NCBI RefSeq assembly: GCF_002008225.1
Contig: NZ_MRDH01000007.1
Coordinates: forward strand, 1 to 64,000
From: Agrobacterium salinitolerans
Lineage (GTDB): Bacteria > Pseudomonadota > Alphaproteobacteria > Rhizobiales > Rhizobiaceae
DNA: 64,000 bases
Direction: 5' to 3'
The notes below the pieces were generated by a model. It searched no databases, was not told where the DNA came from, and saw only the letters and a list, made by a program, of their open reading frames with translations. This document shows, one piece after another, positions 56,850 through 64,000 of this stretch (within the stretch, counting starts at the first letter, position 1; the number at the start of each line of letters is the position of its first letter). The position numbers and the translations under genes were made by a program.

Positions 56850-57845
56850 ATGCTCGGTTTCGATTTGGTTCGATTGATGCAACAGGTTTCGGCAAGCAGG
56901 TGGAAAGGGAAGGGATGGGCAGTGCCCATCTCCGTGCTGCTGCATCTGGCCGTTGTCGCACTGTTCTTTTTTGAATTGCCGGAGCGGATAGCCGAACCGC
57001 AGGAGCCGGAGAGCGTCAGCGTCGAACTCGTGCCGCCGCCCGAGGAAAAAAAGGCGGAAGAGGCCCCTCCGCCGGGTGAAGAGAAGGCTAAAGAGGAAAA
57101 GCCAGAACCTCTGCCACCTCCGCCGCCAGCTCCTCCGGCAGAAGACGCGAAAACTTTGCCACCGCCACAGGCGACGCTACCGGCCATCGCCATGCGGCCT
57201 GAGGAAACACGGGCGGATCCCGAGGACAAGCCGGGCAAGACGGAGGAAGCGGAAAAGACCGAGCCCTCCGAAGAGCCTGCAAGCCAGCCTGAAAAAACGG
57301 CTGAGGAAAAGCCCGCAGCTCCTGCCGCCAACAGCGATCTTCAGGCTTCCGCCGCACAGGGGGAAATCGCGGTTTCACCCGTGAAGGAAGAAACGCAGCC
57401 CGATCAGCCGCCTGTACCGCAGGCCAAGCCAACTGAAGAAAAGCCGGCGGCAGTGACGGAAAAGAAACCCGTAAAACTTCCGGCGGCCAAAAACCTCCTG
57501 TCTTCGTCCATGCTGTCACCGGCCCAGAGACGTCAGATGTTTGGCGATCTGCCACCACGTCGCCGCGTCGTTCAGCTTTGCAGCACCGAAGCTCTGGCCC
57601 AGATTCAGAGCGCAGGATTTGCCGCCAGGGGCATGATCCCCTATTCGGACACGGGCGGCAGGATTTCCGGTAACTCGATCGATGCTTCCGGCGGCGCGTT
57701 CAACACGGGCAATGGCTGGCATGACGTTTCGTTCCAGTGTGAAGTCGATCTGGAAAATTACACGGTGACGGAATTCCGGTTTAAAATTGGGAATGAGGTC
57801 AGCCCGGAAGACGCGAAAAAGCGCGGCTTTACAAGATTTCAGTAG
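56850..57845 (+). CDS. Proline-rich TonB-like protein with C-terminal DUF930 domain
   Basis: 331-aa protein with a single N-terminal membrane anchor (VPISVLLHLAVVALFFFELP, about 27-47) and a long Pro/Glu/Lys-rich periplasm-spanning stretch (about 50-210) like TonB or TolA. The C-terminal DUF930 domain holds a Cys pair (VQLCSTEALAQIQ and SFQCEVDL) that could form a disulfide. Role unknown; the architecture suggests a reach from the inner membrane to the wall or outer membrane. ATG 56850 is used; other in-frame starts are TTG 56841 and ATG 56877. It converges on the phytochrome gene. Confidence 0.8.
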   Translation: MLGFDLVRLMQQVSASRWKGKGWAVPISVLLHLAVVALFFFELPERIAEPQEPESVSVELVPPPEEKKAEEAPPPGEEKAKEEKPEPLPPPPPAPPAEDAKTLPPPQATLPAIAMRPEETRADPEDKPGKTEEAEKTEPSEEPASQPEKTAEEKPAAPAANSDLQASAAQGEIAVSPVKEETQPDQPPVPQAKPTEEKPAAVTEKKPVKLPAAKNLLSSSMLSPAQRRQMFGDLPPRRRVVQLCSTEALAQIQSAGFAARGMIPYSDTGGRISGNSIDASGGAFNTGNGWHDVSFQCEVDLENYTVTEFRFKIGNEVSPEDAKKRGFTRFQ

Positions 57846-57865
57846 GGCTGGTTCGCATCAATCTC

Positions 57866-60418
57866 CTACACCCGCTCCGCATCCCCCATCAGCAGCCCAA
57901 TGCCCGCCATCAGCGCATCCTCATCATAAGGCTTCCTGATGACAGGCACGGCGCCGAATTCATCCGGCACCATGCTGCCATCCGCATAACCGGTGGCGAA
58001 CATGAACGGAATGCCACGGCGGTGAAGTTCGCGGGCGACGGGAATTGAGGTGTCCGAGCCGAGATTGATGTCGAGAATAGCCACATCAGGCACATAGCTC
58101 TTCAGCTTTTCAATTGCCATCGCCGACGAGGTTGCGGTTTCGATCGCCTTGATGCCGTTGTCTTCCAGCATGTTCTCGACATCCATGGCGATCAGCATCT
58201 GGTCTTCGACGAGTAAGACTTTCAATGGCTCCTCCCGGTTATAGCGTCTGTGCTGCGGCGCAATTTCAAGTTCGGTTCGCGTGTCGGTACTTGCCGTGGC
58301 CGACGAGACGTGACGGGAGGGCAGGAAAATTTCCGCCTCCAGCCCATCCGGCAGATAGCGCATGGTGCTGCGCCCACCGAGGTCATAAGGAATGCTGCGG
58401 CTGATGAGTGCCGTACCGAAACCGGCGCGCGATGGCGTCGGCAGTTTGGTCGGCAGGATTTCACGCCACTCGATCTCGCAATCGCGGTTCTCGTTGATGT
58501 CCCAGCGCACATGCAATTGCCCGCCATTTTGCGAAAGCGCGCCGTATTTGGCGGCATTCGTCGCCAGTTCGTGCAGAACCAGCGCCATCACCGAGAAAGC
58601 GCGGGAATCGAGTGTGACCTGGGGGCCTTCAAGCTTCACCGTCGTTTCCGGAGAGCGATGCGGCGACAGTTCGGCATCCAGCAGGTCGCGCAGCGCGCCG
58701 CCGCCTTCGCCGCGAATGATCTGGTCATGGGCAAAGGACAATGCCTGAATGCGGCCCTTCAGGGCGGTCACATATTCCTGCAAGGTCTTGCCCTCCTGCG
58801 AGGGATTGCCGACCAGCGATTTGATGATGGCCAGAACATTCTTGACGCGGTGGTTGAGCTCCTCGTTCAGCATGCGCTGACGCACTTCCGCGCGTTCCCT
58901 CTCGCCCGCCATCAGCTCGCTGTGATGGAATGCGACCTCGACCAGCGCAATTCTCGCCGCTTCCGCGATCTCCCGGTCGGCTTCCGACCAGGGCTGCGCC
59001 TGCAAGCGGACCGTCTCTTTCCAGATCGCAAAGCTCTTGCGCGGGGTAAGGCGCTCGCCCATCGGGCCGGTCTCATAGGATTTTTCAGGATTGCCGGCCC
59101 AGTTCAGATTTTGCACGATCTCCTTGCGGAAAAACAGGAGATAGTCGTTCTTGACCTGCGACAGCGGGATAGCGAGCATTCCCGCCGCGGTGCCGGCGTA
59201 GATTTCCGCTTCCGGTATGGCCTGCGAGAGGGCGTGCGTCGCCCAGACCTTGCCTTCCGAAGCCGAAGCGACAAAACGCGCCAGCCTTGGAATGGCATTA
59301 TGCGGCGGCGTTGCGCCATGGCCGTGCCAGTTGTTATCGACCCAGAGCCCAACGCCGTCGCAGGGCATCAGATCGGCAAAATCCTGAAAGCTGTCGACCA
59401 GCAGTTCTTCAATGTTGGCGTGATGGGCGGCAAGCTGAAGGAAGCGGTCAAGAGCGGCATGGGCATGGTTGACGGTATCGAGCCTGCGCTTCTGCTTTAG
59501 AACCTGCAAATGCATGGAGAAAAACTCTCCGAACATTTCAGCGGCGATCCGGACTGGCATCGTCAGCACGCGCGGGGAATAATGGTGGCAGGCGATCAGG
59601 CCCCACAGCGCACCGTCGACAATCACCGAAATCGACATGGAAGCAGCAACACCCATGTTGCGAAGATATTCGCAATGGATGGGCGAGACGCTGCGCAGAT
59701 GCGCGAAGGACATATCGAGCGGCTCGCCGGAGGCATCGACAACCGGCAGGACGGGAACACGGGCGCCGCTGGCATCCGAGATAATGCGCAGCGTATTCTT
59801 GAGATAAAGCGCGCGGGCCTGCTGCGGAATGTCGCTGGCGGGGAAATATTGCCCGAGAAAGCTTTCCAGCTCCGGCTGCTTCGCTTCCGACAAGACCTTG
59901 CCTGCGCCATCCTCCTCGAAGCGGTAGATCATCACCCGGTCATAGCCGAGCGTCGCCTTTATCAGCCGCGTCGTTCTGGAGATCAGGCTTTCGACGCTGT
60001 CCGCTTCGCGGATGCGGTCCACCATCTTGCGCGCGGTGCCGAGCGGCTGCGTCTCGTTGCGGGATGGTTCGAATTCGATGATCGTGGTGGATTTGTAGCG
60101 GTGGAGCGAAATGTCGAAGCCGCGACCGTCGCTCATTTCCACGGCGGGCAGCATGGCGGGACGCGTGGTTCTGCCGGTGACGGTGAGCGCATTGCGGAGA
60201 TCGTGGACAAGTTTTTTGCCAAGCACCTCCTCGGCGGTTTTGCCGTTGATGTCGCCTTCGACGCCCAGCATTTCGCGGCAGTTTTCAGAATGCCGCAGCA
60301 CCATGCGCATGGCGTTATCGCAGGCGATGAGGCAGCCATGCGGTTGAATATAGCCTGGGATGTGGATGGGTTCGCGGTCGCAATTGGTCAGATCGACATG
60401 ATAATCACTGGGTGCCAT
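57866..60418 (-). CDS. Bacteriophytochrome sensor kinase with fused receiver (Agp2/AtBphP2-like)
   Basis: 850-aa red/far-red photoreceptor kinase. The biliverdin-binding Cys is at residue 13 (TNCDREPIHIPGYIQPHG). Domains in order: PAS (about 15-125), GAF with FPASDIPQQAR (140-310), PHY with tongue motif PRKSF (330-500), an HWE-type histidine kinase (ELNHRVKNVLAIIKSLVGNP around 535), and a C-terminal receiver (VLLVEDQMLI, phospho-Asp in AILDINLG). The architecture equals that of the Agrobacterium bathy phytochrome Agp2. No heme oxygenase gene lies beside it, so biliverdin must come from elsewhere. The downstream partner is unknown. Confidence 0.95.
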   Translation of the reverse strand: MAPSDYHVDLTNCDREPIHIPGYIQPHGCLIACDNAMRMVLRHSENCREMLGVEGDINGKTAEEVLGKKLVHDLRNALTVTGRTTRPAMLPAVEMSDGRGFDISLHRYKSTTIIEFEPSRNETQPLGTARKMVDRIREADSVESLISRTTRLIKATLGYDRVMIYRFEEDGAGKVLSEAKQPELESFLGQYFPASDIPQQARALYLKNTLRIISDASGARVPVLPVVDASGEPLDMSFAHLRSVSPIHCEYLRNMGVAASMSISVIVDGALWGLIACHHYSPRVLTMPVRIAAEMFGEFFSMHLQVLKQKRRLDTVNHAHAALDRFLQLAAHHANIEELLVDSFQDFADLMPCDGVGLWVDNNWHGHGATPPHNAIPRLARFVASASEGKVWATHALSQAIPEAEIYAGTAAGMLAIPLSQVKNDYLLFFRKEIVQNLNWAGNPEKSYETGPMGERLTPRKSFAIWKETVRLQAQPWSEADREIAEAARIALVEVAFHHSELMAGERERAEVRQRMLNEELNHRVKNVLAIIKSLVGNPSQEGKTLQEYVTALKGRIQALSFAHDQIIRGEGGGALRDLLDAELSPHRSPETTVKLEGPQVTLDSRAFSVMALVLHELATNAAKYGALSQNGGQLHVRWDINENRDCEIEWREILPTKLPTPSRAGFGTALISRSIPYDLGGRSTMRYLPDGLEAEIFLPSRHVSSATASTDTRTELEIAPQHRRYNREEPLKVLLVEDQMLIAMDVENMLEDNGIKAIETATSSAMAIEKLKSYVPDVAILDINLGSDTSIPVARELHRRGIPFMFATGYADGSMVPDEFGAVPVIRKPYDEDALMAGIGLLMGDAERV

Positions 60419-60670
60419 GAATCAGTCTTTCGCACCCTGTGTCTGTCTTGGACGAGGACCATTGTGTTCGTAAAGAAAAGGGTAAGCCTGGATAATTCAT
60501 TCTGACAGTGCCAACCCTTCCCCGTTTTTTGCAACTGTGACACCGGTGTTCCGTTCTGCTTTATGGGCCGTTGTCACGCTATTGTCGTATCCCTTACGTC
60601 ATCGGATACAAATTGACATGCTGAAACGTTGGCATCGCCAATTTTGTTCCAGCTCAGTGAAGGAAAAAAT

Positions 60671-61093
60671 GTGCCGCAGAGAAAAATCATCGTCGCAACC
60701 CGGGGGCAGGGACTTTATGAATTCACATCCGAGGCCAAGGCGTTCGTCAGCCACGCCGGCGTGGAAGAAGGCTTGCTGACGATCTTCGTCCGGCACACAT
60801 CCTGCTCGCTGCTCATTCAGGAAAATGCCGATCCCGATGCGCGGCGCGATCTCACGGCGTTTTTTTCCCGCCTCGTCCCGCCTTCCGACGATCCCTCCAT
60901 GCACTGGATCATCCATACGCTCGAAGGTCCCGACGATATGCCCGCCCATATCAAATCAGCGCTCACCACGGTTTCCATTGGCGTACCGATCAGCGACGGC
61001 AGGCTCGTGCTCGGCACCTGGCAGGGCCTTTATCTTTTTGAACATCGTGACCAGCCGCATCGCCGCGAAATCGTGCTGCATATCTCGTCCTGA
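60671..61093 (+). CDS. YjbQ (UPF0047) family protein
   Basis: 140-aa protein of the YjbQ family, with VEEGLLTIFVRHTSCSLLIQ, NADPDARRDL and HIKSALTTVSIGVPISDGRL. The family shows weak thiamine-phosphate synthase activity in E. coli complementation, but its main role is unsettled. GTG 60671 with AAGGA 6 nt upstream is preferred to a TTG at 60629 that lacks a site. It is monocistronic and divergent from the phytochrome gene; the 252-bp gap holds promoters. Confidence 0.9.
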   Translation: MPQRKIIVATRGQGLYEFTSEAKAFVSHAGVEEGLLTIFVRHTSCSLLIQENADPDARRDLTAFFSRLVPPSDDPSMHWIIHTLEGPDDMPAHIKSALTTVSIGVPISDGRLVLGTWQGLYLFEHRDQPHRREIVLHISS

Positions 61094-61244
61094 GATACGG
61101 ATCCAGAGCGCCATGCTTCGCGTTAAGCACCCTGAACGCCTGCTGAACATTCGGTTCTGTTAATATTCAGGCGGGCGGGTCTAGGGTCTCGTCAATCGCC
61201 GGGGGATGTTCCCCTGTCGGCAAAGAAACAAACGGAGTGAGTTC

Positions 61245-61580
61245 ATGTTCAGCACCTTCGCAAAAGCCGGCCTGGCTGCCCTCATCGCCCTCGGTGGAAT
61301 TTCCGTTACTGCGCCAGCGGCTTCCGCAGGCTCGGACGTTCAGTTCAGGGTTCAGGTTCAGGATGGTTATGGCCATCGCCCCGGCTGGGGTCGTCCGGAT
61401 CGCCCGCGCCGTGGCTGCTCGCCCTGGCTTGCGGAAGAAAAGGCAGGCCGCATGGGTCTTCGCCGCGCCCGCGTGGTTGATGTGTCGCCGCGCCGTGTCG
61501 TGGTGGCAGGCTTCGACCGTCGCGGCCTTGATCGCATCGTTTTCGCCAATGAGCGCGGTTGCCCGGTGATCCGGCGCTAA
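61245..61580 (+). CDS. Secreted basic protein of unknown function
   Basis: 111-aa protein with a signal peptide (KAGLAALIALGGISVTAPAASA). The mature part is Arg/Gly-rich (GHRPGWGRPDRPRRGC) then a folded-looking domain with LAEEKAGRMGLRRARVVDVS. Two Cys could form a disulfide. Small secreted proteins with this GLRRARV-like block recur in rhizobia, but I cannot name the family. ATG 61245 has GGAG 7 nt upstream. Confidence 0.75.
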   Translation: MFSTFAKAGLAALIALGGISVTAPAASAGSDVQFRVQVQDGYGHRPGWGRPDRPRRGCSPWLAEEKAGRMGLRRARVVDVSPRRVVVAGFDRRGLDRIVFANERGCPVIRR

Positions 61581-61630
61581 CAGCGTATAGCCTTATCGAT
61601 CTGCTGATACCCCGTCCGGCGGAACGATTA

Positions 61631-61680
61631 AAAAATGCCCCTCGCTTGTCCAAAAAGGCAGGCGAGGGGCATTTCGTTTT
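61631..61680. terminator. Bidirectional terminator hairpin
   Basis: An 11-bp stem (ATGCCCCTCGC at 61635-61645 with GCGAGGGGCAT at 61662-61672) has A-rich sequence on the left and T-rich sequence (TTTCGTTTTG) on the right, so it can end transcription in both directions. It serves the secreted-protein gene on the plus strand and perhaps the SIMPL gene on the minus strand. Confidence 0.75.
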
Positions 61681-61746
61681 GTATCATGCCAATGGCCAAA
61701 CTTCGGATGGGGAAGAGCGGCACAGGAGTGCCGCCCGCCGCCGATC

Positions 61747-62490
61747 TTACTGCTCGAGAGCGAAGGTGACGTTGACCACCACGCTGTAGCTGTTCTCGCC
61801 CGAAGCGATCGGCACGCTGTCGGCTTCCTTCATCATCGAAGCACGCATCATGCCCGCCGGTACCGGCATCGGGCGCTGCGAGTTCTCGCTGATCTGAATG
61901 ACGCGGCCAAGCTTCACGCCCGCCGCTTCCGTCAGCGTCTTCGCCTTGGCGAGAGCATCGGCGACGGCCTGCTTGCGGGCCTCGGTCACCGTCGCTTCCG
62001 GCTTGTCATTGGTGAAGGTGATGTCGCCGCCCTGGTTGATGCCGAGCTTGACGGAGGTATCGAGGATCGCGCCGAGCTTTTTCAGGTCGCGCACCCGCAC
62101 GGTCAGGCCGTTGGACACCTGATAGCCGGTGATCTCGGGCGCGACATAGACGCCGTCCTTGGGTTCATAGTGCTTATAGAGCGGCTGCACCGAAAAGTTG
62201 CTGGTCTGCAGGTCGCGGTCCTCGATGGCGGCCTCTTTCAGCGCCTTCAGGACATCGGCAAGCGCCTTGGAGTTTTCCGTCAGCGCTGCCGCGGCGGTTT
62301 CCGCCTGCTTGACGACACTGAAGGAGAGGATGGCCATATCGGGCGCGATGGCCGCCTGGCCTTCGCCGGAAACACTGATGGTGGCTTCGCGTGGGGTGGT
62401 CTCCTGCGCAGACACCTGGGCGGCAAGCGGCATCATGGCTGCTGCGGTCATTGCGGTGAGTGCGAAAAGGCGAGCCGTTTTTGTCTTCAT
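61747..62490 (-). CDS. Periplasmic SIMPL-domain (DUF541) protein
   Basis: 247-aa protein with a signal peptide (ALTAMTAAAMMPLAAQVSAQ) followed by a SIMPL domain: ISVSGEGQAAIAPDMAILSF, TSNFSVQPLYKHYEP and a C-terminal SYSVVVNVTFALEQ strand. Related Brucella BP26/Omp28 proteins form periplasmic ring-like oligomers; the role is unknown. GAGG in CGAGGAAACACC precedes ATG 62490. It is monocistronic. Confidence 0.92.
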   Translation of the reverse strand: MKTKTARLFALTAMTAAAMMPLAAQVSAQETTPREATISVSGEGQAAIAPDMAILSFSVVKQAETAAAALTENSKALADVLKALKEAAIEDRDLQTSNFSVQPLYKHYEPKDGVYVAPEITGYQVSNGLTVRVRDLKKLGAILDTSVKLGINQGGDITFTNDKPEATVTEARKQAVADALAKAKTLTEAAGVKLGRVIQISENSQRPMPVPAGMMRASMMKEADSVPIASGENSYSVVVNVTFALEQ

Positions 62491-62668
62491 GGTGTTTCCT
62501 CGTTGATTGAGTCCCTTTGAAGGGTATTGCCTTAGATTGTGTAGCTAATACGGCGGCGCTGCTTTGCGAAAGCATCATTGGCTTGTCGGGCTCAAAAAAT
62601 TACGTTAGAGCGTGACCCACCGGATTCGAGCCATTGCGAACCGGTGCTTCGGACTGATTTTCCGAAAG

Positions 62669-62744
62669 GGGCCTGTAGCTCAATGGTTAGAGCCGGCGGC
62701 TCATAACCGCTTGGTTGGGGGTTCGAGTCCCTCCGGGCCCACCA
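62669..62744 (+). tRNA. tRNA with CAU anticodon, best read as tRNA-Ile2 (lysidine-type)
   Basis: A 76-nt cloverleaf with encoded CCA. Acceptor stem GGGCCTG (62669-62675) pairs with CGGGCCC (62734-62740); discriminator A. The anticodon CAT is at 62702-62704. The CTCATAA anticodon loop followed by CCGCTTGGTTG resembles tRNA-Ile2 rather than the elongator tRNA-Met of E. coli, and the D-arm AATGGTTAGAGC has the shorter Ile2 form. C34 would then be modified by TilS to read AUA. A plain Met reading cannot be excluded from sequence alone. Confidence 0.9.
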
Positions 62745-62918
62745 TTTTCTTTCAAGATCAAATGCTTGGGATGTTTCGCTGCTCTTCGAGCGCGCGCGTC
62801 TGTCACGTCTGAGGCGTGATCTCTGCTATGCTGGTGGCAAATTCCGGAAGTGGAATGAATGCATCTGCGTCGATCCGGCGTGCCGATGGGGCAAGCCGGA
62901 TCGAGAAAAGCTTCAATG

Positions 62919-63278
62919 TCAATTACAAACCCGCATACTTTCCGTATGCCAGCCGCCATCATAGGAATTGGGCACGCGGCGGTCTTCGAACCAGCAGCGG
63001 GGGCGGGGCGGCGGTGGCGGTTCGTAGTAGCGCGGGCCGTTATTGCTGTTGGCGATGGCGCCGCCGATCAGGCCGCCAATGACGCCTGCGGCGAGGCCGC
63101 CGGCAATCGCTGCGCCGTCATTGTGGCGGCGGTGTTCGCGGTAGGGCGGTGGGGGTGGGCCGCCGCGGTCGTAGCGCGGGCGATAGGGATAGTCCTGCGC
63201 GGCAGCAGTGCCATAGGATGCAAAAATGCTGCCGGTGGCGATCAGCGCGGCAACAGTGGAAAGAATTATCTTTTTCAT
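62919..63278 (-). CDS. Secreted glycine-zipper protein of unknown function
   Basis: 119-aa protein: signal peptide (STVAALIATGSIFASYGTAA), a Pro/Tyr/Arg-rich region (RPRYDRGGPPPPPYREHRRH), a glycine-zipper helix (AAIAGGLAAGVIGGLIGGAI) that could insert in or lie on a membrane, and a C-terminal piece with Cys at both ends (RCWFEDRRVPNS...RVCN) that may form a disulfide. Similar small envelope proteins are common in Rhizobiales. GGAG is 8 nt before ATG 63278. Function unknown. Confidence 0.8.
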   Translation of the reverse strand: MKKIILSTVAALIATGSIFASYGTAAAQDYPYRPRYDRGGPPPPPYREHRRHNDGAAIAGGLAAGVIGGLIGGAIANSNNGPRYYEPPPPPRPRCWFEDRRVPNSYDGGWHTESMRVCN

Positions 63279-63443
63279 CGGGGCTACTCCATAAGCCTGC
63301 CTGCGGAGATAGAGGCTCATTATGCCCGGATGATGGCACGGGACGGGTGAACGGCCTGTGAACATTTCATTTCTGCACGGTTCATATTTCCCTGAACCCA
63401 GGCGGCGAAGATCGCGGCCGATGCAGGCTTTCAGCAACAAATA

Positions 63444-63470
63444 AGCCCGGCAGATGGCCGGGCTTTTTAG
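63444..63470. terminator. Terminator hairpin after the outer-membrane protein gene
   Basis: An 8-bp stem (AGCCCGGC at 63444-63451, GCCGGGCT at 63457-63464) has T-rich sequence on both outer sides (TTTTT on plus; TATTTGTTG on minus). It lies 20 bp past the minus-strand stop at 63490. Confidence 0.75.
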
Positions 63471-63489
63471 CGAAATCGACCGGTCGCGA

Positions 63490-64000
63490 TTAGAACTTCA
63501 CGCCGAGACCGACCTTGACAGTGTGCTGGTCGACATCGGTATTGATGCCGAAGATGTCCTTGTCGCTATAGTCGTTGTAGCGATATTCCAGCCTGCCGAA
63601 CACATTGTCCGTGAAGGCATAGTCCAGGCCCGCGCCGACGGTGTAGCCGTTGAAGGTGGTGCTGTCCTTGCCGGCTCCGGGCGTTTCGATGAAGCCGCGT
63701 GTCGCGGTCCAGCCGGCGGTGGCATAAAGCAGGGCATGGTCGAAGGCATAACCGACACGGCCGCGAACGGAACCCTGCCAGTCGGTGCCGATCTTGACGC
63801 CAGCATAGTCATTGTCGTTCCAGTTATAATCGACATCACCTTCGATGCCGAGCACCAGATTATTGTCGAACTGGTAATTGTAACCAACGAAGGCGCCCAG
63901 AATGCCGCCGTTGAAATCATCCGAGGCGACCGGGCCGCCCGCCGAAAAATCACCATTTGCCCAGCCCGCGCCGCCTTGAATACCAAGATAGGGGCCAGAC
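63490..64000 (-). CDS. Outer-membrane beta-barrel protein, 5' end beyond the window
   Basis: The open frame runs from the window edge to a stop at 63490; only the C-terminal part is present (about 170 codons). It shows repeated alternating strands with aromatic ends: PYLGIQGGAGWANG, GILGAFVGYNYQFDNNLVLG, SVRGRVGYAFDHALLYATAG, TVGAGLDYAFTDNVFGRLEY and a C-terminal VKVGLGVKF ending in Phe, as usual for barrel recognition by BAM. It resembles the Omp25/Omp31-type surface proteins of Rhizobiales (OmpW/Opa-like eight-stranded barrels). The N terminus and signal peptide cannot be seen. Confidence 0.88.
   Translation of the reverse strand, partial: SGPYLGIQGGAGWANGDFSAGGPVASDDFNGGILGAFVGYNYQFDNNLVLGIEGDVDYNWNDNDYAGVKIGTDWQGSVRGRVGYAFDHALLYATAGWTATRGFIETPGAGKDSTTFNGYTVGAGLDYAFTDNVFGRLEYRYNDYSDKDIFGINTDVDQHTVKVGLGVKF

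Overview
The window looks like a stretch of the main chromosome of a biovar 1 Agrobacterium (Agrobacterium/Rhizobium group, Rhizobiales). The evidence is high-GC rhizobial-style coding, carA and carB lying several genes apart, a bacteriophytochrome kinase with an HWE histidine kinase and a fused receiver (the Agp2/AtBphP2 architecture), an LsrB/VtlR-type LysR gene beside trxB, and a tandem AbcR-like (alpha-r15) small-RNA pair next to it. Genes are dense, most are core or conserved accessory genes, and I see no prophage, insertion sequence, CRISPR array or large foreign island. All assignments come from reading translations and DNA; no database search was run.

Layout. 0-6 kb: a chemotaxis receptor, then an overlapping four-gene operon (GT2, LAB-N, GT39/83 and PAP2) that looks like a lipid-linked sugar / lipid A modification set, then a palindromic intergenic repeat. 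6-13 kb: prs, a lipoprotein, a metal-less M24 protein, pgeF, midA and lgt on the minus strand, with ubiK divergent. 13-19 kb: ybjN-like, proC and a CsaA-like gene on the plus strand, facing a MarR / OmpR-type regulator / EnvZ-like kinase cluster (PetP-PetR-like), then an SH3/DUF1236 protein and a metallo-beta-lactamase-fold hydrolase. 19-28 kb: a cold-shock gene, an EamA exporter, an EAL protein with a CtrA-type site, aspartate aminotransferase, ChaA, and a LysR regulator divergent from an epimerase and a membrane gene. 28-34 kb: old yellow enzyme with its ArsR regulator and palindromic operator, the two AbcR-like sRNAs, lsrB, trxB, an Lrp regulator, an LpcC-like core glycosyltransferase and greA.

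34.8-37.5 kb is the most interesting stretch. A radical SAM SplB-like protein and a UdgX-type uracil-DNA-binding protein overlap translationally. A perfect alphaproteobacterial LexA box (GAAC-N7-GAAC) overlaps the putative -10 element just upstream, so this looks like an SOS-controlled DNA-damage module. 37.6-51 kb: a GGDEF cyclase, a small ribbon-helix-helix gene pair, carB, a divergent LytTR/DUF2306 pair, a zinc metallopeptidase, a second chemotaxis receptor, a MATE pump and carA. 51-57 kb: the YqeY-dnaG-rpoD macromolecular-synthesis cluster, with a CtrA-type site in front of rpoD. 57-64 kb: a TonB-like DUF930 protein, the bathy-type phytochrome, YjbQ, small secreted proteins, a SIMPL protein, a CAU tRNA best read as tRNA-Ile2, and the 3' part of an outer-membrane beta-barrel gene cut by the window end.

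Many start codons were moved inward from the longest open frame on the basis of Shine-Dalgarno spacing, signal peptides or family length. These choices are stated entry by entry.
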